NCBI RefSeq assembly: GCF_000221045.1
Contig: NC_015856.1
Span: forward strand, 4,697,424 to 4,761,423
Length of the DNA: 64,000 bases
Direction: 5' to 3'
Origin: Collimonas fungivorans Ter331
Lineage (GTDB): Bacteria; Pseudomonadota; Gammaproteobacteria; Burkholderiales; Burkholderiaceae_D
The position numbers and the translations under genes were made by a program. Shown in pieces: positions 1-10,361 of the stretch; within the stretch, counting starts at the first letter, position 1; each line of letters opens with the position of its first letter. The notes below the pieces were generated by a model. That model was not told the DNA's origin, made no database searches, and saw nothing but the letters and a program-made list of their open reading frames with translations.

Positions 1-34
1 AGGTTTGACATTTCTATTTCTCACCAAGGAAACT

Positions 35-110
35 TGGTGGAGGTTGACGGGATCGAACCGACGACCCCCTGCTTGCAAAGCAGGTGCTCTCCCAGCTGAG
101 CTAAACCCCC
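35..110 (-). tRNA. tRNA-Ala (anticodon TGC)
   Basis: The minus strand reads as a complete 76-nt cloverleaf. It begins GGGGGTTTAGCTCAG, has the anticodon loop CTTTGCAAG with anticodon TGC, a GGTTCGATCC T-loop, and an encoded CCA end. It is the distal tRNA in the 16S-23S spacer of an rRNA operon, transcribed towards position 1; the 23S gene should follow outside the window. Confidence 0.97.
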
Positions 111-119
111 GGAAATCTT

Positions 120-196
120 TGGTGGGTCTGGTTGGGCTCGAACCAACGACCCCCGCGTTATCAACACGGTGCTCTAACCAACTGAGCTACAGACCC
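120..196 (-). tRNA. tRNA-Ile (anticodon GAT)
   Basis: A 77-nt cloverleaf on the minus strand begins GGGTCTGTAGCTCAG, has anticodon GAT in the loop TTGATAAC, a GGTTCGAGCC T-loop and an encoded CCA. Order 16S-tRNA-Ile-tRNA-Ala is the usual spacer layout of proteobacterial rRNA operons. Only 9 nt separate the two tRNAs. Confidence 0.97.
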
Positions 197-318
197 GCTT
201 GGATCAGTACGAGCCTACCATCAACTACCATGCATCTCTGCACGACAGCCTTTGACCGATACCTGTTCTTCTTAACTAACAGACGATAAGTGTGGACGCT
301 TAACTTTCATGCAAACTC

Positions 319-1851
<1,533 letters not shown>

Positions 1852-2042
1852 CAATCTCTGTTTTGTGGCATTGCTGCCTAGCATCTCTGCTATCGCTCAC
1901 TCAAAATACTGACAGTTCACTTGTTTAACCAAGCGACCTATTTTCTTCTTTTGTGAACATTTAATGTTTTAAGTTATACGCCACCCATTTACATGAATGA
2001 CGCTGCACTTCCATCAAACGCCCACACTTATCGACTGTTAAT

Positions 2043-2053
2043 TGTTAAAGAAC
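2043..2053 (-). promoter_or_regulatory. boxA antitermination element of the rRNA leader
   Basis: The minus strand reads GTTCTTTAACA in the leader about 190 nt before 16S. This closely matches the rRNA boxA core (TGCTCTTTAACA in E. coli), which loads the Nus antitermination complex. Position and match are seen; function is inferred from homology. Confidence 0.7.
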
Positions 2054-2130
2054 CTTCTACTTCGCGTCACCTTCTTACCGGTGCGCGGCGCCGAGCGATC
2101 GTGTTGTATTGTCAGCAGCAGAGAGATGAG

Positions 2131-2158
2131 ATTATGTGGCGTTCCAGCTTTTCGTCAA
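2131..2158 (-). promoter_or_regulatory. Predicted rRNA operon promoter
   Basis: On the minus strand TTGACG (complement of 2153-2158) and CATAAT (complement of 2131-2136) are separated by 16 bp, the short spacing typical of rRNA P1 promoters. An A-rich stretch lies just upstream, as expected for an UP element. Transcription would start near 2124 and run through boxA into 16S. No protein gene lies between 1852 and 2356; this stretch is the rRNA leader and promoter. Confidence 0.6.
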
Positions 2159-2356
2159 CTACTTTTTTACGCATTTCCGAAAAACTTCTTACCAACCACA
2201 TCACCTTCAACCCCACTTTTCCCCTCGCAAACTCCACTCTCAAAACAGCCCTAACTTCTCTTCGCTGTCTCGGTAATTTCGCGTCGTTCTCAACGGGAGG
2301 CGAACTATAGCAACCCTCATTCTTCCCCGCAAGTACTTTGTTAAATATATTTTCAT

Positions 2357-3301
2357 TTACCTGTTTTTACCCAGATTCCACTGCACGATGGACTCGCCGC
2401 CGCTGGTGGTTTTGGGTACCGGCCGGAACGCATGGCCATAGATGATTTCAAAAGTGAGCGGCAACTTGCCGTCCGGCCGGCGCCTGGCTTCCAGCGCGAC
2501 TTTAATGCGGGCGCCGGCGGCGCGCCCCAGCAAGCCGCGGCCGCGCGTCGCCAGCGGATTGCCGCCCCAGGCGCGGACGTCGGCCAGCAGTTTCTCCACG
2601 GTGTCATAGGTAACCGTGATGGTTTCCATATCCATGACCGGTGTCGAGAAGCCGGCATTGACCAGCATGTCGCCAAAATCATGCATGTCGACGAAAGGCA
2701 GGACGTGCGCGCCGTCATCGATGCCGGCAAACGCATTACGCAATTCTTTAAAGGTGTCTGGACCGAAGCAGGAAAACATCAGCAAGCCATCCACCCGCAA
2801 TATGCGGCGCCACTCGGCGAACACCCGATCCGGCTGCGGATGCCAGTGCAGGGCCAGGTTAGACCAGACCAGGTCGACCGTGTTCGGCGCCAGCGGCAGC
2901 TGGGCAAAATCGCCGCACAGCAGGTCGGACGCCAGTTCATCGCTTTTACCAGTAAACGGCAGCCACTTCTTCAGCAGGCGATTGACCGACAGTTGCGCCG
3001 TCTGGCGTTGCTCTTTTGCCATCGACAACATGGCGGCAGATGCATCCAGCCCGATAATGGCGGCTTCGCTGAAACGTTGCTGCAGCGTATATATATCCGG
3101 ACCGGCGCCGCAACCGGCATCCAGCACCCGCTGCGGGGTTAGTTTCACCAAAGCAAGACGCTCATGCATGCGGCTTGAGATTTCACGGCGCATGAACTCG
3201 GATTCGCGCACCAGCGCAGGCTGGGCAAACAACTGGCGTACCCGGCGCAGGTCGATCGGCGCACTTTGGCTGGTTTCAAAAGGAGGCAGTGAGGTAGACA
3301 T
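2357..3301 (-). CDS. bioC: Malonyl-ACP O-methyltransferase (BioC-type SAM methyltransferase)
   Basis: A 314-aa class I methyltransferase. The SAM-binding motif VLDAGCGAGPDIYTL lies near residues 68-82, followed by the acidic residue of motif II in GLDASAAML, and then VDLVWSNLALHWHP, characteristic of BioC. BioC methylates the free carboxyl of malonyl-ACP to disguise it as a fatty acid primer for biotin synthesis, in the cytoplasm. I chose the ATG giving MSTSLPPFETS, because the longer frame upstream is low-quality and overlaps the divergent comF promoter. The gene diverges from comF, a common pairing of bioC and comF. The other biotin genes are not in this window. A generic SAM methyltransferase is the alternative. 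Confidence 0.85.
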   Translation of the reverse strand: MSTSLPPFETSQSAPIDLRRVRQLFAQPALVRESEFMRREISSRMHERLALVKLTPQRVLDAGCGAGPDIYTLQQRFSEAAIIGLDASAAMLSMAKEQRQTAQLSVNRLLKKWLPFTGKSDELASDLLCGDFAQLPLAPNTVDLVWSNLALHWHPQPDRVFAEWRRILRVDGLLMFSCFGPDTFKELRNAFAGIDDGAHVLPFVDMHDFGDMLVNAGFSTPVMDMETITVTYDTVEKLLADVRAWGGNPLATRGRGLLGRAAGARIKVALEARRRPDGKLPLTFEIIYGHAFRPVPKTTSGGESIVQWNLGKNR

Positions 3302-3410
3302 CGGAATCCGGCAGGTGAGATGAAATGCGATAATCGCCACTAGTTTACACGCTTGATAGCGTGTAGGCTGAGCGTGCCGCCATCCATCCGACAAGAACGA
3401 GAGCCGCCCT

Positions 3411-4169
3411 GTGTTATTCCCCCGCTTACGCCACTGGCCGCGACAGCAGCTTGCCCACATGCTGGCGCGCATGCCTTCCTGCTGTGCACTGTGCGGGCGC
3501 AGCGGCAAGCAAGTCATTTGCGACGGCTGCAGCGGGCATTATTTTTCCGGCCGGCCGCCGCGCTGTATACAGTGTGCGAATCGCCTGCCCCGGCTCGACG
3601 GCGATAATCCAGCCTTATGCGGCAATTGCCTGAAACAGGCGCGAGCCTTCGATGCCACCATCGTGGCCTGCGACTACACGGCGCCGGCAGACCGGCTGGT
3701 TCTGGCGTTAAAATTCGGCGGACAGCTGGCGTTGGCGCCGGCATTTGCGCAAATGCTGTTCGCAGCGAGCCGGATCGGCGTTCATCCCGGGCAGCAGCCG
3801 GATTTGCCGGATATCTTGACGGCGGTGCCGCTCAGCGCCCAGCGCTTGCAGCAGCGCGGCTTCAACCAGGCGCTGGAGATAGCCCGGCCCTTGGCGCGTT
3901 TGCTTGGACTTGGCTTGCAACATGGACTATTGCTGCGGCAACGCGATACCCTGCCGCAGTCGCTGGCGCCAGACCTGGAACAAAGGCGCCGCAACCTGCG
4001 CCAGGCGTTCATCGTACCGCCGGCCGCCATGATGCAGATACGTGGCCGCCACATAGGCGTGGTCGATGACGTCATGACTACCGGCGAAACGCTGCATGCG
4101 CTGGCGCAAACGCTGCGCCGGCATGGCGCCAGCCGCATTACCAATTTTGTGTTTGCAAGGACGCCATGA
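3411..4169 (+). CDS. comF: ComF family phosphoribosyltransferase-like protein
   Basis: A 252-aa protein with an N-terminal zinc-finger-like region holding CxxC pairs (CALCG, CDGC, CIQC, CGNC; about residues 25-80) and a C-terminal phosphoribosyltransferase fold with the PRPP loop GVVDDVMTTGETL near residues 219-231. ComF/GntX proteins are linked to DNA uptake for transformation or carbon use; the enzymatic substrate is unknown. It diverges from bioC and is followed after about 45 bp by trmL in the same direction, so the two may be co-transcribed. Whether the strain is naturally competent cannot be told from the window. Confidence 0.85.
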   Translation: MLFPRLRHWPRQQLAHMLARMPSCCALCGRSGKQVICDGCSGHYFSGRPPRCIQCANRLPRLDGDNPALCGNCLKQARAFDATIVACDYTAPADRLVLALKFGGQLALAPAFAQMLFAASRIGVHPGQQPDLPDILTAVPLSAQRLQQRGFNQALEIARPLARLLGLGLQHGLLLRQRDTLPQSLAPDLEQRRRNLRQAFIVPPAAMMQIRGRHIGVVDDVMTTGETLHALAQTLRRHGASRITNFVFARTP

Positions 4170-4214
4170 GCACCCTTGCAGCGCGTTGACTATATCTACA
4201 TCAGGAGAATCACG

Positions 4215-4697
4215 TTGTTCCACGTCGTACTGGTTGAACCGGAAATCCCGCCGAACACCGGCAACATCATCCGCCTGTGCGCCAATACCGGTGCGCAATT
4301 GCATCTGATTGAACCGCTCGGCTTCCCCCTGGATGACAGCAAGATGCGCAGGGCCGGCCTGGATTATCACGATTACGCCACCATGCAGGTGCATGCCGAC
4401 TGGAACGATTTCGTGGCCAGCATGCGCGACGCCGGCAGTTATGATCCGAGCCGCATGTTCGCCATGACTACCCACGGCTCGACGCCGTTTGCCAGCCTCC
4501 AATTCCGGCCAGGCGACATCTTTGTGTTCGGCTCGGAAACGCGCGGGCTGGACCCCGCGCTGCGTGAATCGTTTGCGCCCTCGCAGCGCATCCGCTTGCC
4601 GATGCGGCCGGACAACCGCAGCCTGAACCTGTCCAATACCGTGGCGGTCGTGGTGTATGAAGCCTGGCGCCAGAACGGCTACAGCGGCGGCGCCTGA
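4215..4697 (+). CDS. trmL: tRNA (cytidine(34)-2'-O)-methyltransferase
   Basis: A 160-aa single-domain SPOUT (trefoil-knot) methyltransferase that 2'-O-methylates the wobble nucleotide of certain leucine tRNAs. Family signatures are EPEIPPNTGN at the N-terminus, FGSETRGLD in the middle, and MRPDNRSLNLSNTVAV in the C-terminal knot. The start is taken as TTG at 4215: an AGGAG at 4203-4207 sits 7 nt before it, and the protein then begins directly with the conserved FHVVLVEPEIP. An in-frame ATG at 4176 would add 13 poorly conserved residues and lacks a ribosome-binding site. Confidence 0.92.
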   Translation: MFHVVLVEPEIPPNTGNIIRLCANTGAQLHLIEPLGFPLDDSKMRRAGLDYHDYATMQVHADWNDFVASMRDAGSYDPSRMFAMTTHGSTPFASLQFRPGDIFVFGSETRGLDPALRESFAPSQRIRLPMRPDNRSLNLSNTVAVVVYEAWRQNGYSGGA

Positions 4698-4834
4698 ACG
4701 AATTTCCCTTGGCAAAGGGACAATCAGGCGGCGATTGTTATAATCCACCATCTTGCCAATAAGCATGATGTTTTCCGTCACCGCACTTTCTTCGATTTGC
4801 TGTTGGTATTTCCCAATTTAATCAAAGGTCCATC

Positions 4835-5311
4835 ATGTCTTTACGTTCCGTTTCCCTGTTTGTCTGCGCCCTCGCCGTCAGCGTTTCCGCCTATGCACAT
4901 GAATACGATCTCGGCAGCCTGCACATCGGCCATCCTTATGCCCGCGCCACGGCGCCAGGCCAGCCAAGCGGCGGCGCATTCTTGAGTATCGAAAACAAAG
5001 GCAAGGAAGCGGACAAACTGATCGGCGTCAGCTCGCCGGCCGCCAAAAGCGCCGAGATCCACACCATGTCCATGGATGGCAATGTCATGAAAATGCGCGA
5101 AGTCGGCGAGATTGAACTGGCGCCGGCAAGCACCGTCAACATGATCCCTGGCAACGGTTATCACATCATGCTGATCGGCCTGACCCAGCCATTGAAGGCC
5201 GGCGACAAATTCCCGCTGACGCTGACTTTCCAAAAAGCCGGCAAAGTCGAAGTGTCGGTACACGTCACCGACCTCAGCGGCAAGGCAGCCGACGCATCGC
5301 ACCAGCACTGA
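4835..5311 (+). CDS. Periplasmic copper chaperone, PCu(A)C family
   Basis: A 158-aa exported protein. Residues 1-21 form a Sec signal peptide ending SAYA. The mature part carries the copper-binding set H76, M78, M80, M87, H110 and M112, close to the family pattern H(M)X10MX21HXM. Such proteins bind Cu(I) in the periplasm and pass it to cytochrome oxidase assembly (Cu-A centre). The C-terminus ends in His residues (ASHQH). The usual SCO partner is not adjacent. A TATAAT at 4739-4744 may be its -10 element, but no clear -35 is visible. Confidence 0.88.
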   Translation: MSLRSVSLFVCALAVSVSAYAHEYDLGSLHIGHPYARATAPGQPSGGAFLSIENKGKEADKLIGVSSPAAKSAEIHTMSMDGNVMKMREVGEIELAPASTVNMIPGNGYHIMLIGLTQPLKAGDKFPLTLTFQKAGKVEVSVHVTDLSGKAADASHQH

Positions 5312-5330
5312 AGAAAAACGGTAGCTGCAT

Positions 5331-5361
5331 AAAAAAAGCGCGGAATCCGCGCTTTTTTTTT
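5331..5361. terminator. Bidirectional intrinsic terminator
   Basis: An A-run, the hairpin AGCGCGGA/TCCGCGCT and a run of about nine T lie between the convergent copper chaperone gene (+) and rfaE2 (-). The A-run and T-run on either side let it act in both directions. Confidence 0.85.
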
Positions 5362-5381
5362 CATCTTGCCGCTAGCGGCGA

Positions 5382-5861
5382 TCAAGAGCCTTGACGCACC
5401 TTGTCCAGCAATTTGCTGGTCGAACGGTCATGTGCAAACGGGATCGCCACTACCTGCCCGCCATATGCCAGTACCGCCTGGCCTTCCGGAATCGCATCCA
5501 TCTGGTAATCGCCGCCTTTGACATACACTCCCGGCTGCGCTTCCTGCACCACTTCCAAGGCAGTGTCTTCATCAAATTCAACCACCAGGCTGACGGCTTC
5601 CAGCGCCGCCAAAACGGCCATGCGGTCGGCGCAGGTATTGATCGGCCGGTCGTCGCCCTTGCCCAGGCGCTTGACCGAGGCGTCGGTATTCACCGCCACC
5701 ACCAGTGCAGCGCCCTGCTCGCGCGCCTGCGCCAGGTAGGTGACGTGACCACGGTGCAGGATATCGAATACACCGTTGGTCAACACCACCGGCTGCGGCA
5801 AGGCAGCCACGCGGGATTTCAATTCGGCGCGGGTACACAGTTTGGTTTCAAATTTAGGCAT
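5382..5861 (-). CDS. rfaE2: D-glycero-beta-D-manno-heptose 1-phosphate adenylyltransferase
   Basis: A 159-aa nucleotidyltransferase with the cytidylyltransferase-fold signature TNGVFDILHRGHVTYL (HxGH motif, about residues 28-43) and the C-terminal DRSTSKLL matching the STxx nucleotide-binding motif. It attaches AMP to heptose 1-phosphate in the ADP-heptose pathway for the LPS inner core. It is the stand-alone form, corresponding to the C-terminal half of fused HldE, so a separate kinase (RfaE1) must be encoded elsewhere. The start is the ATG giving MPKFETKL; the frame extends further upstream but through the terminator hairpin of the preceding gene. Confidence 0.93.
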   Translation of the reverse strand: MPKFETKLCTRAELKSRVAALPQPVVLTNGVFDILHRGHVTYLAQAREQGAALVVAVNTDASVKRLGKGDDRPINTCADRMAVLAALEAVSLVVEFDEDTALEVVQEAQPGVYVKGGDYQMDAIPEGQAVLAYGGQVVAIPFAHDRSTSKLLDKVRQGS

Positions 5862-5870
5862 GGCGAATAT

Positions 5871-5894
5871 GAAAAAGCCGCAACAACTGCGGCT
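5871..5894 (-). terminator. Intrinsic terminator of the ferritin-like gene
   Basis: On the minus strand AGCCGCA and TGCGGCT form a 7-bp stem with a 5-nt loop, followed by TTTTTC. It lies just after the ferritin-like gene and just before rfaE2, so rfaE2 probably has either its own promoter or read-through supply. Confidence 0.7.
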
Positions 5895-5950
5895 AGGGAT
5901 CAGACAAATTGTCCGCGAACGCGGCGGCGCCAAAACCCGGCGCCGTCACA

Positions 5951-6808
5951 TCAGACTGCCGGGGCTGGCGTCAGCGTGGCCAGGCGGGCCACAACTTCCT
6001 TGCGATAGCGGTTCAGTTCCTGCACCGTATCAAAGGTGCGTTCGAACAGCAAAGACATGTTGTGCAAAATACGATCGACCACTTTCTTTTCCCAGACGCC
6101 GTCGAACTTGATCTGGTCGTCCAGCCAGCGCTCCAGCCATTCCGGATCGGGCAGGCGGCTCTGCACCGTATCGTTCGGGAACAGCGCCTGGTTCACGTGC
6201 AGGTTGGTCGGGTGCAGCGGTTTTTCGGTGCGGCGGGCCGACGCCATCAAGACACCGATCTTGGCGAATGCGGCAGACGCGCTGTCGCCTACTTCAGACA
6301 AGGCCTTCTTCATGTAGCGCAGGTAAGCGCCGCCGTGGCGCGCTTCGTCCTGGCTGATGATCTTGTAGATCTGCTTGATCACAGGCTCGGTGTGCCAGTC
6401 GGAAGCGCAGCGGTACCAGTGGTTGAGGCGGATCTCGCCGCAGAAATGCATCATCAGGGTTTCCAGCGGCGGCGCCGGATCGAATTCGAAACGCACTTTG
6501 TCCAGCTCGGCTTCGGTAGGCACCAGCTCAGGCCGGAAACGGCGCAGGTATTCCATCAGCACCAGGGAATGCTTTTGCTCTTCAAAAAACCATACCGACA
6601 TGAACGCGCAAAAATCGCTGTCGCCGTGGTTATCACGCAAGAACATTTCGGTTGCAGGCAGCGCCGACCATTCCGTAATCGCATTCATGCGAATAGTTTG
6701 AGCTTGTTCGTCGGACAGCTGGGTGGCGTCAAACTTGTCCCATGGAATATCGGTCTCCATGTTCCAGCGGACTTGTTCAAGCGATTTAAACAGTTCTGGA
6801 TACAGCAT
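5951..6808 (-). CDS. Ferritin-like di-iron domain protein
   Basis: A 285-aa protein with the four-helix ferritin-like (R2/desaturase type) di-iron pattern: EEQKHS in one helix, HFCGEIRLNHW in the next, and DEARHGG in a third, giving several Glu/His ligands in ExxH-like spacing. Related betaproteobacterial proteins are annotated only as ferritin-like or acyl-ACP-desaturase-like; the substrate is unknown. No signal peptide is visible. The ATG giving MLYPELF was chosen because AAGG sits 5 nt before it; a TTG five codons earlier is the alternative. It stands alone, closed by its own terminator. Confidence 0.7.
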   Translation of the reverse strand: MLYPELFKSLEQVRWNMETDIPWDKFDATQLSDEQAQTIRMNAITEWSALPATEMFLRDNHGDSDFCAFMSVWFFEEQKHSLVLMEYLRRFRPELVPTEAELDKVRFEFDPAPPLETLMMHFCGEIRLNHWYRCASDWHTEPVIKQIYKIISQDEARHGGAYLRYMKKALSEVGDSASAAFAKIGVLMASARRTEKPLHPTNLHVNQALFPNDTVQSRLPDPEWLERWLDDQIKFDGVWEKKVVDRILHNMSLLFERTFDTVQELNRYRKEVVARLATLTPAPAV

Positions 6809-7024
6809 ACATACCTTAAGCAAGTGAGTTAACTGTTCGATTTTACCAAGAATTTGTTACAAGACCGTTTATAAACCGGCTGGTGGCCGAGTTTTTCCTG
6901 AAAATCCTGCTCAAATCACAACAAAGTCAAGGTATCACTTAGAGTTTTTCATCCAAGCATCGATCTTTAATCATCGCACGTATCCGACGCGAGTCAAGCT
7001 GTCGCAAAAAAACCAGCCTTGTCA

Positions 7025-7720
7025 TTATTTTGAAACAATCTTGGCTTTGCTAGCGCGCGGAGCCGCCTTGCCGCCGGCAGCCGCACCATTTTTCTTGGCC
7101 GGGGGCTTCGATGCCGCGCCGCTTGCCTTGCTGCCCGATTTAGCTGCCGGCTTCACCTTCGCTGCGGTCTTGGCCGGCATCACCATGTTTTCTGCCGCGG
7201 CTACGCTATTGACGGCTTGTTTGAACTGGTTCTGCAGCAAATCCCACCAGGCGTTGGAATTGCCCAGCGAAGGTTCGGCCGCGCTGCTTGGCGCCGGCGG
7301 TTTTTCAGTTTCGGTTGCCGGCTGCGCAGCTTGCGCCGACGCCGGCGGGGCCGCCGAATCCTGCGCCGGGTTCATGAATGAAAACGGAAAACCGGCCGCA
7401 CTGGCCCACGCACTTGCATTCGGCTCGGCATCGCTGTCGCCTTGCCGCTCCGTGCCGGCCTGGTTGACTGAGGCCATTGCCTGCAGCGCGGAAATGGTCC
7501 CGCTCTGCACTTCAAGCGCCTGTATCGTGGTGCGCAGCATGTTGAGATTGAGATTCAGCCACGACTCCACGGCTTTCAGATCGCTGATCTTCTTGTTGAT
7601 TTCCTCTACCGACAAGGTAGGAACAACCATGCCCGGCACACCCATGCCGCCCCACATTTTCTTGATGAATTCGAGACTATCCTGCATTGCGTCGGCTCCT
7701 GGAATACTAGAACGGCTCAT
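7025..7720 (-). CDS. phaM: PhaM-type polyhydroxyalkanoate granule protein
   Basis: A 231-aa protein. Residues 1-90 contain the conserved PhaM segment (DSLEFIKKMWGGMGVPGM, then SVEEINKKISDLKAVESWL). A Pro/Ala-rich linker follows, and the last 50 residues are a Lys/Ala-rich PAKK-type tail resembling histone H1. In Ralstonia eutropha PhaM binds PHA synthase and the nucleoid, so granules are shared between daughter cells. A strong ribosome-binding site (GAAGGAG) precedes the ATG by 7 nt. No PHA synthase is nearby. Domain layout is seen; function is by family resemblance. Confidence 0.85.
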   Translation of the reverse strand: MSRSSIPGADAMQDSLEFIKKMWGGMGVPGMVVPTLSVEEINKKISDLKAVESWLNLNLNMLRTTIQALEVQSGTISALQAMASVNQAGTERQGDSDAEPNASAWASAAGFPFSFMNPAQDSAAPPASAQAAQPATETEKPPAPSSAAEPSLGNSNAWWDLLQNQFKQAVNSVAAAENMVMPAKTAAKVKPAAKSGSKASGAASKPPAKKNGAAAGGKAAPRASKAKIVSK

Positions 7721-7777
7721 CACATATCTCCTTCAGAGATCATCTACAACAACTGCCGGCTTGGGCCGGATCGCGCC

Positions 7778-9058
7778 CTAGGGACGCTGCATCCGGCAAG
7801 TACTGGCCGCCGCCGTTGCCGCCGGCGCCAGATAACGTTCGGTCTTGAAGCCGTAGCCGCTGCCTTCATTATCAAACCGGATGCCGCCGTCGGCAAGCCT
7901 TTGCATCACGGCCACGTACAAGGGCTGTATCAGCTGGTGATCGCTGGCGCGCATGCTGGCTTCATGGAACTTGCTCTTGTACCGGGCGCCTTCCAGCGCC
8001 CGCGCCACGGCGATCGCGTCTGTGCTCCCGGCTTTCTCGATAGCGGCCGCCAGCATGTCGATCATGACATCCATCCGCAAAAACAGATAGTCATCTTTCG
8101 GCTGCGGATAACGCTGGCGGAAACTGCGATAGAAGGCATCGCTGGCGGCATTGCCGTCGACCGCGTTCGGATGCCACTCGGCCACCGCGCGCACCGTGCC
8201 CACTCCAGCCTCGCCGATTGCCGCCGGCGCCCCCAGGCTGTTGCCATAAAAGGTATAGAACTTCAGGCGCAGACCCGCTTCCTTGGCCGCTTTCACCAGC
8301 AGGGTCAAGTCGTTGCCCCAGTTGCCGGTAATCACCGTATCGGCGCCGCTGGCGCGGATCTTGGCGATATAGGGCGCAAAATCCTTGACCTTGCCGATCG
8401 GGTGCAATTCGTCGCCGACGATCCGGATATCCGGCCGCGCCGCCTGCAGCTGCCGCCGCGCAGCCTTGGCGACCTGCTGGCCAAAACTGTAGTCCTGGCC
8501 GATCAGGTAAACGCTTTTTGCCTTGCCGTCGCTTTTGATGACATCCACCAGCGCCTGCATGCGCATGTCGGCATTGGCGTCAAAACGAAAATGCCAGAAG
8601 CTGCATTTTTCGTTGGTCAATACCGGATCGACCGCCGAGTAGTTGAGGAACAGCACCCGATTATCCGGGGACCGGACGTTATGTTTGTTGATTGCTTCCA
8701 CCAGCGCGCCGGCAACCGCGGAGCTATTGCCTTCCAGCACAAAAGGGATTTTCTGATCGGTCAGTTGCTTCAGCTGCAATAACGCGTCTTCCACCCCTTG
8801 CTTGTTATCAAAGACGGTCAGGCTCAGTAAATGTTTGCCATCCGGCAAACGCACACCGCCGCGGGCGTTGACCTGCTCCACCGCAAAGCGGATGTTGCGC
8901 TCCACCGCTTCGCCGGCATTGGCGAAAGGGCCGGACATGCCTTCGATCATGCCCAGCCGGATCGGCGGCAAGTCGCCAGGCGCGGCCCACGCCACGTTAC
9001 CCAGGGCCAGCGTGCATGCCAGCGCGAGACTGGCGGTATGATGTATCGGGAGCTGCAT
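7778..9058 (-). CDS. ABC transporter substrate-binding protein (Leu/Ile/Val-binding family)
   Basis: A 426-aa periplasmic binding protein. A signal peptide covers about residues 1-27 (ends VAWA), followed by the type I fold: IRLGMIEGMSGPFANAGE, VFDNKQG, VYLIGQDYSFGQQ and DTVITGNWGNDLTLL. The family binds amino acids, amides or aromatic acids for an ABC importer. No permease or ATPase gene lies next to it, so it is an orphan here, and its ligand cannot be named. The ATG giving MQLPIHHTA starts a proper signal peptide; a longer frame upstream does not. Confidence 0.82.
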   Translation of the reverse strand: MQLPIHHTASLALACTLALGNVAWAAPGDLPPIRLGMIEGMSGPFANAGEAVERNIRFAVEQVNARGGVRLPDGKHLLSLTVFDNKQGVEDALLQLKQLTDQKIPFVLEGNSSAVAGALVEAINKHNVRSPDNRVLFLNYSAVDPVLTNEKCSFWHFRFDANADMRMQALVDVIKSDGKAKSVYLIGQDYSFGQQVAKAARRQLQAARPDIRIVGDELHPIGKVKDFAPYIAKIRASGADTVITGNWGNDLTLLVKAAKEAGLRLKFYTFYGNSLGAPAAIGEAGVGTVRAVAEWHPNAVDGNAASDAFYRSFRQRYPQPKDDYLFLRMDVMIDMLAAAIEKAGSTDAIAVARALEGARYKSKFHEASMRASDHQLIQPLYVAVMQRLADGGIRFDNEGSGYGFKTERYLAPAATAAASTCRMQRP

Positions 9059-9166
9059 CGGTGCTCGTTCTTGTTTGATGTAAATGCAATATTTTACGTG
9101 TTTATCTGCTTCGCCATGGCTGCCCGGCTTAGTTGCCAGCTCAATCATGGCGGATACGTTTACACT

Positions 9167-10312
9167 ATGCGGATGTCGTCTTCTTCCGCATCCCCCACCA
9201 TTCCGAGCAATCCCTTCGCCAGCCGCAGCCGCTGGCTATGGGTGCTGTTGCTCACGCTGTTGCTGCATATACTGCTGCTCGTCTGGGGTAACCGCCAGTT
9301 CGGCGTCCCGGCGCCGGTGCATCGGCCCGAACCCATGGTCATGGCCACTCTCATGCCATTGCCGCCGGTGGAAAAACCGGTGCTGCTGCCGCAGGCGCCA
9401 AAACCAGCGCCGCAGACAACCAAGCAAGTGAGCAAGCCCAGCGCCCCGGCGCGCCCGAAAGCAGCGCCTGAGCCAAGCGTGGAGGTGCCGGATACGCCGA
9501 TCAGGGAAACCGTGACGCCCATCATCGACGCCGGGCCTGCTGCTCCAGCAACGGCCGATGCGGCCGCTGCCGCCGCGCCGCCGGCAGCCGAGCCCGCCCC
9601 TGCGGCACAGGCGGAAGCAGCGCCGCCGGCCGGCAAGCACTATCAAACCAATCCGCCGCCGTCGGCAGAGCTCAAATACGATGTGCAAGCCTTGCAAAAA
9701 GGCCAAAACTATCACGGCAGCGGCAAGATCACCTGGCAAACCGACGGCGGCAGCTACACCGTCAACGGCGAGGCCGGCATCCTGTTTTTTACCGTCCTTG
9801 ATTTCAAGAGCGAAGGCGAAATCAATGGCTTTGGCGTGGCCCCCGTGACTTTTACGCAGAAGCGCAGGAACAAGCCGCCCACCCAGACCATTTTTCACCG
9901 GGAGCTGAATCGCATCGTTTTTTCGTCTTCGCCGCAAAGCTATCCTCGCAGCGGCGGTGAGCAAGACCGTTCCAGCGTGGTCTGGCAGCTGGCCAGCATA
10001 GGCCGCGGCGACAGCACGCAGTTTGCTCCAGGCGTGGTCATCGACCTGTTCGTTGCCGGCCCGCTGGATGCCGAAACATGGCGCATGCAAATCGTTGGCC
10101 AGGAAAAGGTCAACGTCGACGGCAACGATGTCGATACCTGGCATGTAATTCGCATTCCAGAAGCAGGCTCGCATGAACAGCGGCTGGACATCTGGCTGGC
10201 GCCCCGACAGGAATGGTATCCGGTCAAAATACGCTTTACCGATAAAGACAACGATTATATCGACATGTCGCTGTCCAAATTGAAACAACTGGGCCAGACC
10301 GCCGCGCATTGA
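9167..10312 (+). CDS. DUF3108 protein with TonB-like N-terminal half
   Basis: A 381-aa protein. Residues about 23-42 are a membrane segment (WLWVLLLTLLLHILLLVWG), followed by a long Pro/Ala/Lys-rich linker (about 55-155) of TonB type, then a DUF3108 domain (about 165-381) starting TNPPPSAELKYDV. This predicts an inner-membrane anchor with a periplasmic domain. DUF3108 has no established function. The next gene is a shorter paralogue with a cleavable signal peptide, pointing to tandem duplication. ATG 9167 or 9173 may be the start. It diverges from the binding-protein gene, so 9059-9166 holds both promoters. Confidence 0.75.
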   Translation: MRMSSSSASPTIPSNPFASRSRWLWVLLLTLLLHILLLVWGNRQFGVPAPVHRPEPMVMATLMPLPPVEKPVLLPQAPKPAPQTTKQVSKPSAPARPKAAPEPSVEVPDTPIRETVTPIIDAGPAAPATADAAAAAAPPAAEPAPAAQAEAAPPAGKHYQTNPPPSAELKYDVQALQKGQNYHGSGKITWQTDGGSYTVNGEAGILFFTVLDFKSEGEINGFGVAPVTFTQKRRNKPPTQTIFHRELNRIVFSSSPQSYPRSGGEQDRSSVVWQLASIGRGDSTQFAPGVVIDLFVAGPLDAETWRMQIVGQEKVNVDGNDVDTWHVIRIPEAGSHEQRLDIWLAPRQEWYPVKIRFTDKDNDYIDMSLSKLKQLGQTAAH

Positions 10313-10361
10313 CCAAGGCACGGCATCAAAATTTTTAAATGTAATGTTTTTTTGGAAAACC

